Source of the DNA: Pseudoscleropodium purum
Taxonomy: Eukaryota > Streptophyta > Bryopsida > Hypnales > Brachytheciaceae
Direction of reading: 5' to 3'
Assembly (NCBI GenBank): GCA_963969395.1
Contig: OZ017797.1
Span: 40,362,001 to 40,426,000, forward strand
DNA length: 64,000 nt
Part shown: positions 21,891 through 31,885 of the stretch, piece by piece
How positions within the stretch are numbered: position 1 is the stretch's first letter
How the letters are laid out: each line of letters starts with the position of its first letter
The notes under the pieces: model-generated
What the model was told of the DNA's origin: nothing
Databases searched by the model: none
What the model saw: only the letters and a program-made list of their open reading frames with translations
Made by a program: the position numbers and the translations under genes

Positions 21891-24768
21891 TCAAACATGG
21901 AACTGTCGAATCCACGTACGAAGCCGGGGACCCTCCAAGGTGAACCCGGGAACGGAAGCATACAAATGGACGACCACCTTCCAGGCGGCTTGAGTGGGGT
22001 GAATTCCGTCGAAGATCACGGCGCTGCCTGCGTCTGCGCACACCTTGTACAGCGGATTGCCTTCGCTGTCAGTGTAGCCACAGTTGAGCAAATATGGATC
22101 ATTCTTGCCCACGCAACAGGGTGTCAAAGTATTCTCAAATCCTGCACAGCGCAACCGGCACCATTTCAGTCACCCAACTGGAAATTCAGATAGTATCCTC
22201 GTCAATTTCGATTAAGTGGCGCAATTCAAGGTGTCAAAAACTGTGGCATTCATCTGGACAAAGATCCACAAGTTAGGACTTTTAAGAAATTTCACGTTTC
22301 AGGCTATACGTACTCCCTGAAAGATGCCAAAGTCACCGAACTCCACCGCATATTAACAATATGGACTTTAGTAATTTTAAAAGATATTTTTCAGAGAAAT
22401 AGGCAATTGAACGTCACAATTTTTGCGCTCTGAAACTCACCATTTCAATGCATTTGGTCATGGTCAAGATCAACCTCAAAATCTCAATATGCCAGATCGC
22501 TACTTACACGTATCACCTGAGCTATCTCATGCTGAATCAAAGAAAAAGAATTAGAAAACAGCATTCGAAATAGCCTAGATTGAATTTGCAAAGTCTGCGG
22601 TTTAAGGATCTTGCCATATTCGGCGCCGCGGTGAAAAATGTGGTGGAATGCTTTGGTCTGATCCACAATGACGAAATTGGCACCTCGCAGCTGCTGCTTC
22701 AGCAAGCGCACACGCCGCACGAGGAGCGCATTGTGCTGGCTCGTCTCGAACGCAAGCGTGCTGTTGCTGCTGCAGGCGGTGTAATTCGACGCCACCGTGA
22801 TGTAGGGCGAGCACGCCATGGACGCCAAGTTCGCCACCACAATGTTACGCAGTCCCAGGCCATGGAGGCGCACCAGATTCAGTGCAATCCCGTCCACGAC
22901 CGTCGTGATCGTCGTGTTCATCTCCGCGGCGTAGGGCGATTCCTTCACACACATCCCCCAACGTCCTTAAATTAGGGTGTAATCGATCACTGTAGCTTGA
23001 AGTGATCCATCGATCTTCATAGCAGAGTCGCCAGGCACTGTCACTAGAAGGATCAACCTGAGTCGCTCGTGGCTAAAACACTGTCGACAAGAGGCTAAAC
23101 TACGGTGTGAGATCGAATTGAAGTTACGGAATGAGCCTGGGGTTAGAATTGATTGAACTGAAGTTATCTGGTCACCAGAAAACCTCTCAAGATCGCCCAA
23201 TGCACCACTCTGTCATGGTTTTAGGGTCTAGGTAGACCACTCTTAGCATGCCACCCTCCTTTTAAGTAAATCTAGTTAAACCCCACAATCTTCCCAGTTA
23301 ATGAGTACCATAGCGCTGTGATAAGCGTTGTAGGCGCCATAGTCATTGATGCCGAGGCTGACGAGTGCCACAGAGCGTCGAAGGTGCGACTTGGACAAGG
23401 CCTTCTTCCACACCAGCGATTCCAAATGGTTCACTTGCGTGTCCAGCGGCGTGTAGCCGAATGCGTACGTGACTGCGCCCCCGCCTTGTGCAAAATTCAC
23501 TCCTGCCACGCTCTCGGAATCGTTTTTCAGTTCGAACGATGCGATGGGGTACGGCACCCTGAATAGCTCCGCTGCGCACATCAGAAGAGGACAATTATTC
23601 ACGCTCTATTAGTATTTGTAGAGTGACCACAACAACAATAAAAAATGGCAAAATCCCAAAGCCCAGTAAAGAGTCGGGTGATCTTTACTGGGAGCAAAAC
23701 AACGACGTGCATTGCACACAACAAAGCATACTGCACACTGGTGCATTTTGGGCAATTCACTTTGCTGTGTTCTCCCGTTATTGTGGGATTCTGACCCCCA
23801 AAATTGCAAAATCCCACAATGTGTGAACGTTCGACCTGTGTCGGGCTTTTAGCAGTGTGCACACGACAAAATATGCTGCAGGGCGAAGTATGCGCAGTTC
23901 ACTTTGCCGTGTTCCCTATTGTGAGATTCTGCCAAACTGGTAAAAGTGAAATAGAACATGCATTAGTATCAAGCGTTTCGGGATAGTGGGCCGCTAAGTA
24001 CCGAGGTAGTCGACTTGGTTGCGGCCATCGCTGGCGCGACCGGCAGGGTATCCCGGCCAGGTCATGCCGTAAGGGTGGCCCATGTAGCCTCCATTGCCTG
24101 AAGTGACGAAGGAATCGCCGAAGGCGTACAGGGCTTTCGCTCCCTCCGCTGCAAGGCCATCCATTTGCCCTTTGTTTAGAAACCTCAACAATGGGATCAG
24201 GAGTGCCAGAGAATAGGGGCAATTTGAACTACACAATATCAATTGAAGCTTTTACAAGGGATCTAAGATTGTGAAAAACTAAAGAGCCTTGAGCTTAGAG
24301 TTGTGAAGGGATGAATTTGGAAACAAACGAAGGTCTTTGTGAATTGTGACAACATCACTCAATGGTTTTCAAATTTCATTGATTTCTTATTCCCTTGCAT
24401 ATCTTCCTTGCGCTCTTGGCACAAATGTATGGATTGTTAGGTGGTGACAATTAAGCCCCAATACATTCTCCCGACAATCTCCTTCCTCTACCAATCTTTG
24501 TCTCTGACTTGGATTTCAGTCAAGTTGTTGAAAGCGCTAGCCAGAGGACTCTCAAGAAGCCATGTCGCGCAATCACTGCGGTGAAGATTCACAACCGTGA
24601 CTCCCTAATGTAATGCAACGAACTGACATGCACAAAAACGCGTCAACTCACACTGCAAATTTTGTTAACTAAGGAAATGAGTAGGACTCTTGACTTACCA
24701 AAATGCGAGAGTCGAACCCCTAGAATCACGGCCAAGACCAACCACCTAATGCCGCTTCTGACTGCCAT
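21891..24768 (-). CDS. GDSL-type esterase/lipase (GDSL gene 1), five exons
   Basis: Predicted secreted GDSL serine esterase/lipase of 352 residues. Minus-strand exons: 24768-24699, 24148-24002, 23571-23309, 22942-22615, 22141-21891. Exon 1 encodes a signal peptide (starts MAVRSGIRWLVLAVILGV), then block I FGDSFVTSGN with the nucleophile Ser, block II GVNFAQGGG, block III SLGINDYG, and the catalytic Asp and His in FDGIHPTQAAW near the C-terminus. All four intron positions and phases match the paralogue at 58451-61648, and exons 3 and 4 have identical lengths (263 and 328 nt). That agreement fixes the splice sites. The donors of introns 2, 3 and 4 are GTACTT, GTACTC and GCAAGA, all off-consensus; intron 1 is GTAAGT. 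The family hydrolyses acyl esters in wall or cuticle contexts; the substrate is not predictable here. The reading frame is intact, but expression is uncertain given the donors. Confidence 0.85.
23671..23936. repeat. Degenerate tandem duplication inside GDSL gene 1 intron 2
   Basis: Two related units, about 23671-23793 and 23838-23936. Each runs from gtcggg through an acacaaca/acacgacaaa block to ttcactttgc.gtgtt and attgtg.gattctg. The intron is 430 nt and this duplication fills over half of it. Non-coding. Confidence 0.6.
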
Positions 24769-25620
24769 CGGCACGCAGATACAACCAGAACCTGTTCACA
24801 TGGATTATAACCGAATGATGGTGAGAATTTGGGGAGTCCTTCAAGATGGACACAATTCACAATCTCCTGTCTCAAATCAAAGTTAGATGTTGCAAGGAGA
24901 CTGAAACTGGCCCTCACAACCGGTAATTCACCTACATATTGGACTGCGAGCAGACTGGGATCACTCAGGATTGGTACATGAACTTTGGTATCCATTCCAT
25001 CCTGTGAAGCTCTGAAAACACTGACAGACGTACGTGACTGCAAAGAGGGGGTGAATGAAGTCACTGAAGTGCTAGCAAGAAGAAACTGAAGGCTGGACAA
25101 TCATGCTAGCTTACACAATCAACGTCACCGAATGTTAGCAAAAGCAGGGCGTGTAATGCTCCCACTTGAGAGCAAAATTCCAGTCTCCTAGTTTGAGTAG
25201 TACGTACTAAAGAGGATTGGGGCCTCGAGTGAGATCGAAGCGTTTTATTCTGTCTTGGTTTCCAAGCGCATGAACTACGTACCGTGACCGGAGGTCCGAT
25301 GTGGAGTCCATGGAATGTGACCCCCACTTTGGGAGTTGGGAGTCCTCCATCATGGAATCGTGAGTTGGGAGGGCTTGTTACCATTGGCATGGTGACCGCG
25401 ACTACGGTAGCTTCCACATCAAGCGCCAGGATGTCTCTTCCGGAACCTTGGCGACAAACAAAACTTGACGTGCGCAGGAGGATTCTTGTCAGGGGACATT
25501 CCCACGAGGGGGATTCGAAGAGCCTCACTTTGAAGGATCATAGCGTACATTCTCACCAAGAGTGATGAAAATGTGGGGTATCAATTTTAACCTTGTGGCG
25601 TTGAGAAGAGATTTAAAATG
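24769..25620. other. Upstream region of GDSL gene 1, no second gene identified
   Basis: GC is higher than in the general intergenic DNA. Overlapping open frames exist on both strands (up to 140 codons at 25106-25528 minus), but none has a domain, and opposite-strand frames this dense are expected in such composition. It probably holds the promoter of the minus-strand GDSL gene; no convincing TATA box was pinned down. Confidence 0.4.
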
Positions 25621-25622
25621 TA

Positions 25623-25855
25623 CTCCCTTAGTCCCTAAATAATCTTCTGATTTTTCTTAAATTTTTTATCCCAAAATGATCTCCCGGTACTAAAAATGAT
25701 ATTTTTTTTTTTTTTTTTTTTGTTGTTGAAGATTTAGTGAATGGATAACAACTTCAAATCCTTTAACTATTCAGAAATGAGTTAAAACAACATTGTATTC
25801 ATCTTGAATATAGAACACTTTGTCCAACTAAAAGGTCATTTGGGGACAAAGGGTG
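25623..25855. mobile_element. Stowaway-like (Tc1/Mariner) MITE
   Basis: A 233-bp element starting CTCCCTTAGTCCCTAAAT and ending ATTTGGGGACAAAGGGTG, which are imperfect inverted repeats. TA lies directly outside both ends (25621-25622 and 25856-25857). A CTCCCT terminal motif with a TA duplication is the signature of plant Stowaway MITEs. A T-run of about 20 at 25702 lies inside. Non-autonomous. Confidence 0.75.
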
Positions 25856-26014
25856 TAATTCATGACTGTGAGGAAATTTTTTTCTTTTAAGGCAAAAAGT
25901 TTAGTCAGATTAAAGAGGTAAATATAACTATTTAAAGGTAAAGTAAGGAGCAAAATGACCATCATCATCTTCCCATGGAGGATAGACCCTTAAAAGGACT
26001 AGGGCATAGACTGG

Positions 26015-26335
26015 TTTTCCAAAACTATATAGATGTATTATAAAATGCAATTAAGAATAATGATTTAATGATGACTCTCAAACAATAGTTGTAAAATATG
26101 AACCATATATCATATCCATATGGTTAAATTAACTAATACACAATTTGATATTTTTCAACAAAATCTGAAGCCAAAAATTGATAATTCTTCCTAAAATCAA
26201 TTATAGATAGAATATTTGTGATTTTCTCAAGATTTTTTCCCTTTAAGTTTAAAATGATGAATTCTAATCATCGTGGTTTTTAAAGATGTTTATTCTACTT
26301 TTTTTATTCAAGTCATTTTTTAAGGAAAGGTTTTA
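26015..26335 (+). repeat. Dispersed repeat family F, copy 2
   Basis: Collinear with 5490-5825 over about 320 bp; moderate identity with small indels. A third, weaker relative may start at 53500. Confidence 0.6.
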
Positions 26336-26934
26336 GAATTGAAAAAGATTTTTAAAAATTGAATTTATACTTACCCCTATCTTTTGAATTATAGAAATTT
26401 AAAAAAAAATAAATTAGAATCTATATTATACAAAATAATGTTAAAGAACTAACACTAGAATCTTCAAGAAAATCAATGGATGAAAAAAAACATTTTTGTG
26501 TTCTCAGGATGAATTTGTGTTCATCTATCGTTTGAAATTTGAAGGTCTAGTCTTTAAATACCTTCATTATTTCCTCCAACATCTATTTATTTTGATGAAA
26601 ATTACATTAGAGAAAATACAAGGCCTTAGAAGGGCTACTCTACAATCCTCCAAAGACCCCCAAAATTACATTTTTTTGCTTAATAAATTTTTTTCCCTAT
26701 TTTTTTTACAGCAAATCACTATGTTAGATGCTTGTCATTGGCTCCAAATCCAAATAGAAAGTGTTCAATAATCAAGGTTAAGTTACCTCAATACACCTCA
26801 ACCCTAATTATTAAACACTTTCTACTTAGATGCACCTTCCATTCAATTTTAAATTGTCAAAAAAATATATAAATGCCCAAAAATAATCCAATGGCTTACC
26901 ATACAAATTTGTTTTATGGCAATGGGAAAAGTAA
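26336..26934. other. AT-rich intergenic, nothing seen
   Basis: A 91-codon open frame at 26496-26771 (plus) is Phe/Leu-rich without any domain and is probably chance. Confidence 0.55.
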
Positions 26935-27650
26935 TTTCATGAACATTTCATGAGAATGAAGAATGAAGAGCTAGAAAATTCAATTTTTCTATTGTTTTGG
27001 TTGCATTAATCTAGGTCAATTTTTTGTTGATTTTGACAAAAATCTGTTGGTTTTTGTCAAAATCAACAAAAAATTGACCCAGATCAACGTGACCAAAACA
27101 ACAAAAAAATTGAATTTTCTAGTAGTGGAGGTTGTTTTTATACATAAATCAATAGTGCATTATGAATCCTCAAAAGGTTGTTAGATAATTTGAAGATAGA
27201 CCACCCATTGTCAAAAATAGCAATTGTATTTAAGTTCAAATTTCAAACCTCATTTAGGCATAGTAAAATAACTTTTTTTGAAAAATTGTCTAAGATAATG
27301 TTAGAAATCAAGTTAAGTTTCATCTCCAAAAATCCATTTGAAATTTTAAGACTCCAACTAAAAGTTATGGACAAAATTCAGTGAGGGTGTTTGAAAACGT
27401 CCAAAAAATGTCCCTTCCACCCCCTTCTTGAAATTTGGCCATAACTTTTAGTTGGAGTCTTAAAATTTCTAATAGATTTTTGTAGATGAAACTTAGCTTG
27501 ATTCCCCACATTAATTTTGTTCAAAAAATTTTGAAAAATATTATTTTTACTATGCCTAAATGAAGTTTAAAATTTGACTTTGAACCCAATTCCTGCATTT
27601 GACTTAACTATGAGTGGTTGAGCTCCTATTTATCTCAATGTACATATCCC
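26935..27650. repeat. Foldback repeat family G, copy 3
   Basis: The left arm (about 27170-27385) and right arm (about 27400-27620) are complementary: aactccaactaaaagttatgg near 27352 faces ccataacttttagttggagt near 27438, close to the hairpin centre. The outer parts match copies at 2.3, 12.4 and 37.1 kb. The element is interrupted in its left flank by the smaller hairpin at 26971-27122. Confidence 0.75.
26971..27122. mobile_element. Nested 152-bp hairpin MITE in repeat G3
   Basis: Starts ctagaaaattcaattttt and ends aaaaattgaattttctag. The two halves are inverted repeats of about 70 bp with few mismatches, meeting at tttttgtc/gacaaaaa near 27045. Other G copies lack it, so it inserted after G3. 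The right end can also be read as CACTA-like on the minus strand, but the left end does not support this. Confidence 0.7.
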
Positions 27651-28861
27651 ACATGGATTGAATTATCAATCCGTGTGACCCTACTTTATCTACTACTACT
27701 CCATTTGTATAAATAGGTTCCTCAATTCAACCCCAATTTCTGAAATTATAATAAGTGGCTATTGAAGTTGGTTGCCTTCCAAAGCAACTAGCTTCAAAAG
27801 CCATGTAAATTGGTTTAATGAGACTTAATTAGAGAATTTGGTTTACAATTTTCAATTAAAATCCTTGTGCAATTATGACCTTTTGTACTATGGAAGTAAG
27901 ATGAAGCTAACAATTTTTGTGGCAGGGTTGCTTTTTCTAACAAGTTTTGGAAAATTCATAACATTTGACTATGCACTTTAGACACTTATCACAAGAGACC
28001 TACCTTTATTTTAATAGACTAGATTGTCACTTTGGAGAAACCTTGTAGTGGCCCTAGATTTCTTCTAATTATATCTTATCAAATTAAAGTTGAAGATATA
28101 ACAGGCATCCACCATGCCATGTTCTACATTTGATTATAGTGAAATTTGCCCCTATAGTATAGACACTCAAATTGAGTTTGAAATCATCACTTTCTAAGTT
28201 AAATTGTAGATTTTCTCTGGGTATTAATGTATTATTAAAAGGACAAGTTAATTCCCAAGTACATCCCTTCAATTTCAATTATTAATGGTATGAGGGGGAT
28301 AAATTGTCCCTTTCTAGATTTAATTATATCCCTTTGTATGAATGTATCTTCAACAAAACAATAGTAGGTCATACAAGTCTAAATTCAACCAAATCAACTA
28401 AATTTGTTTGAAAACCTGAAAATTTGAATGAAAACCTCTTCTATTTATGTAATAAATTTCTAAACTTTGATGATTCTCTTGAACCTTGGCATATTGAATC
28501 CATTTGTAGTGACTTTTATACTATTAAGTTCAAATAACTTTGTTTGCATTGATTAAAGTGACAAGTAAAAAGCTCACTAATATGATAGTATGGATAATTG
28601 TAATAATCATTTTTCCTATTTTTGTCTCTTGTTTCAAGGAGAGAAAATTACCAACCATAAACTTTATATTATTCTTCAAATGACTTGAGATTTATAGCTA
28701 AGTTATACAAAATTATTTTATATTTTCCAAAAAATAAGAATTATTTTCATAGAGCCCTTAATTAAATGTCTATTTTTAATATTTTGGAGTTTTTAGTGCT
28801 AGATTTAACAACATAATGCCTCAATATTTTTTTGAATTTTTGCATATTTTTATTCATATCT
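27651..28861. other. AT-rich intergenic, nothing seen
   Basis: No supported feature. A 64-codon minus frame at 28084-28278 has no domain. Confidence 0.6.
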
Positions 28862-29015
28862 TTGTACAAAAATGTCAGTTATTAAAATTTTATGAAATTG
28901 GTCATTCAAGGAAGTTGTTTCTTCAAGATTCAAATATTACATTGGATGAATGAGAAGTTAATTGAGCTAAACAGTGCTTGCAAGTCCTCTGTTCATTGTC
29001 CAAAATATAAATATC
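28862..29015 (+). repeat. Dispersed repeat family E, copy 2
   Basis: Matches 19800-19945 in order and orientation with moderate identity. Confidence 0.6.
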
Positions 29016-29207
29016 AAAGTGCTTAGGGATTAACCACAAAGGATCTTAAAGTTATCTATTTGAAGTACATAGAATAGCAAAGAGTTGTTCAAAATCTAAC
29101 AAAGTATACTTGCTTTGTATTGGAATTGAGGTTTCTTTCAAGAATATGTAATTTTTTTACTATTAATCTCAAGGCAATTTAATTATCTTGCATCCGCATA
29201 TTTAAAA

Positions 29208-29936
29208 TTTAACCCCTAAAGGACCAAATGGCGTATTTTTGGCAACATAGCAATTTTGGATAGCTCATTATGAACGAAATTTTTATTTATTTTTGGCTGA
29301 AATTCTCATACAACATTTACCCAAGGAGTAACTTTAAGACTCAACAATTTTCATAACTTTTGACTACATGATTAAAAGCTATTGCATTATATGTAATTTT
29401 GCTTGCTTGGTGGGTAACTCCAATTTTTTTTTAAATCACTTTGTTAAAAATAAAAATTTGAAATTTTATATATATATATATAAAGATTTTGAATCATTCC
29501 ATTTTAATTAATGAGATGAAAGTTACAAGGAATTTTAGTTTGCAAGTAAACTTGAAGTCCTTGAAAATCATACCTACCCATGAACTAAAATTCCTCATAA
29601 CTTTCACCTCATTAATCAAAATGGAATGATTCAAAGCTCTCTACAAATACCTAAACCTAAAGAACCAATTTCAAATTTTTATTTAAAAAAAAAAATGATT
29701 TTTAAAGAAGTTTTTTTGAGTGGCTTCGGTTGCCCGTCAAGCAATGAAAATCACATATCATGCAATAACTTGTAAACCATGTAGTCAAAAGTTATGAAAA
29801 TTGTTGGGCCTTAAAGCTACTCCTTAGACATGTTTTGTAAAAATTTCAGCAAAAAAAATAAAAACTCCAGTCATATTGAGCTGCCTCAAATTGCTATGTT
29901 GCCAAAAAATGCAATTTAAGAATTTTAGGGGTTATT
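29208..29936. mobile_element. 730-bp long foldback element
   Basis: Outer ends are aacccctaaa on the left and ttttaggggtt on the right. Arms of roughly 340 bp are inverse complements, for example caacatagcaattttgg at 29243 with caaattgctatgttgcc at 29887, and caatcattcca-like words around 29488 and 29615. The loop is near 29570. It sits inside a D-family repeat whose homology resumes just after 29937, so it is an insertion. No transposase; possibly a MITE or a foldback transposon. No certain target-site duplication was found. Confidence 0.75.
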
Positions 29937-30410
29937 ACAAATATTACAACCATTGGGATTGGCATTTTATAGTTCCATAAATAAATTCTTAACAATTTAG
30001 TATTTTGAGTCATTCTCTACTTCTTTCTCTTTATTATTTTTTTTCTATATGTTGTACAATTCCAAATGATTTGAAATTTTTCGCGCATGTAGCCAACTTT
30101 CCTTGAAGAATGAATTTAAAGAAGCACCACCATTTTGAACATTTTTTTGTACAAATGTAACCTTGTGAAATGCAGTTGCCCAATTTTTAAAGGACCTGAA
30201 AAAGGAATTTTATCAAGTCAAATACTATTGTCTTGCAATCTACATGGTGAAAAATATTGAAATTTTTCCCACATCTTCTCAAACCAGCATACTACAAGAT
30301 CCTACAGTTGCATGTGTTCGAAAATGTTTTTTTTTTTTTTTTTTTCTAATTTGGCACTGATACTAGAAATGGCAGTTTTGGATTGTTTTTGTTGAAAACA
30401 GTCTAAAACT
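29937..30410 (+). repeat. Dispersed repeat family D, copy 4 (partial)
   Basis: Shares with D1-D3 the words cttaacaatttag, aagatccta and aaatggca.ttttg.ttg. A 19-base T-run at 30327-30345 lies within it at a place where other D copies are also T-rich. Confidence 0.5.
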
Positions 30411-30412
30411 TG

Positions 30413-30515
30413 TCAGGGTTGGTGGCATAGTGGCAACAGCAACACCAGCGTTCAAACTCCTATGCTTCAACAACAGGTAGGGTATCCACTCTAACTGAGT
30501 TAATGGATAGAGGAG
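30413..30515 (-). mobile_element. tRNA-derived SINE-like fragment
   Basis: On the minus strand ttaactcagttagagtgg (30487-30504) resembles the D-arm/A-box of a tRNA. About 30 nt later gagtttgaacgct (30449-30461) resembles a B-box. On the plus strand tggcatagtgg (30422-30432) also fits the A-box consensus. The GC-richer block ends next to D4, whose T-run could be read as a minus-strand poly(A) tail but more likely belongs to D. No full tRNA fold was made. Confidence 0.35.
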
Positions 30516-31671
30516 TGCAAGCAATGTTTCATGAAGCGAAATGAAACTGGCACCAATTAAGCTTAATTCCAAAGGATGCAGCGTCTCTGAGATTTGGGAA
30601 ACAAGTTTAGCATGAATTCAAACTTATCCACATCAGCACACTATCATGGAGCGGTAAGTCCCCATTGTGGACCATAGATCTGCATTCAGCATTGAAAGCT
30701 TCGTCATGGAGTGCATCGCATTTCACAAAGACAAAGACTGAAAGTCTGAAATTTCATTTCATTTGTTTAAAATATTAAAAAATTTAAAGACCTATATGAA
30801 ACCCATCAATGATAACCTTAAACCAGGAACTATGGGCAGTAAGATAGTGTTCACAGATTTAGTGGACACACAAGTCTACCTATTGAGTTTGCAAAGAAAT
30901 CATGCAACATGACCTGTGATAATTGCTGCTTGCAATTCATATCCTCTGCGTCTAAACTCACATCTTGAGAGCCTTGCAGCATCACAATGATCACAGGCTC
31001 TCTTGCTTTCTTAACCTTAAATGGTCATACTGTTGATCATATGCAGAGAGCTTCATTTCTTGTTTTCAATGGCTGGTAACTTTGAGCCACTTTTTGGGCT
31101 AATGTGGGTGCAAAAAAATAGTTTTTTTTCCTCAGGCCAAAATGCAATTATAATAAATAGTTAAAAACAGTCATGCCAATTTTGATAAGGATTGGATTGT
31201 TGTTAGAGCCTAGCCATCAAGGGGTTAAGTTACATTGGGAAAACAAAATATTCACTTGATTGTGCGCATTCACTATATGCTCCAACTAATCAATCCCTTG
31301 CCTCTTTGCACACCCATGGGATTTTTCTTGGCATGGAATGGCCTACAATTGGCTAGGTTAAGTTCTTCTCCTAAGACATTTTATAATGAATAAGGTGTAG
31401 AAAGAAATGGCAACTAATGTGAATACATCTAAAATCATCAAAATGAAAAATTCACCATAGTTGCAATTTGTCTTTAGTGATGGGTGAATATTTTTACCTT
31501 GTTAGTAAATCATGATTTTACCAAAAAAAAATGTGTATTTTTTGAACCACCCATGTAAGCCCCATAATTTTTTGAATTAGAAAATGCATAAATCATTAAA
31601 ACCCATGCTAGACTTCCTACTACTAACCTTGTTTAGCGCAACTTATCACCTAGTGAATGCCAAAAGGCATG
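30516..31671. other. Intergenic, no gene seen
   Basis: The first 250 bp are GC-richer without a clear ORF; they may belong to the SINE-like unit or to a lost gene. The rest is AT-rich. Confidence 0.5.
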
Positions 31672-31882
31672 CACTAAAAGAAATTCATTGTGTTACTACT
31701 CACTTATCTAGAATAACTTGTCCATAACTACTCATTTTTTAGTCCATAACAATTTGCTTTGACCTATTTTGGAACAATGTTCGGAATAACTTGTCCAAAA
31801 TAGCTTCTTTTTTAAAAAGAAAGTTATTTTTGGTCACTATGAGTTTGAGATCGATTGCAAAAAGCCAAATTTTCTATTAGTG
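31672..31882. mobile_element. CACTA-like MITE 1 with 3-bp TSD
   Basis: A 211-bp element beginning CACTAAAAGAAATT and ending AATTTTCTATTAGTG, imperfect inverted repeats. ATG flanks both ends (31669-31671 and 31883-31885). A CACTA terminus with a 3-bp duplication is the signature of En/Spm-type elements. A small internal palindrome lies near 31800-31830. Confidence 0.75.
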
Positions 31883-31885
31883 ATG

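Noticed and set aside
23994..24242. Start of GDSL gene 1 at the ATG at 24242
   Set aside because: That reading runs through intron 1. A better start with a typical signal peptide, a GTAAGT donor and phase 1, as in the paralogue, exists at 24768-24699.
24700..24725. A tRNA-like B-box (ggttcgactctcg on the minus strand)
   Set aside because: It lies within exon 1 of GDSL gene 1, encodes part of the signal peptide region, and has no matching A-box.
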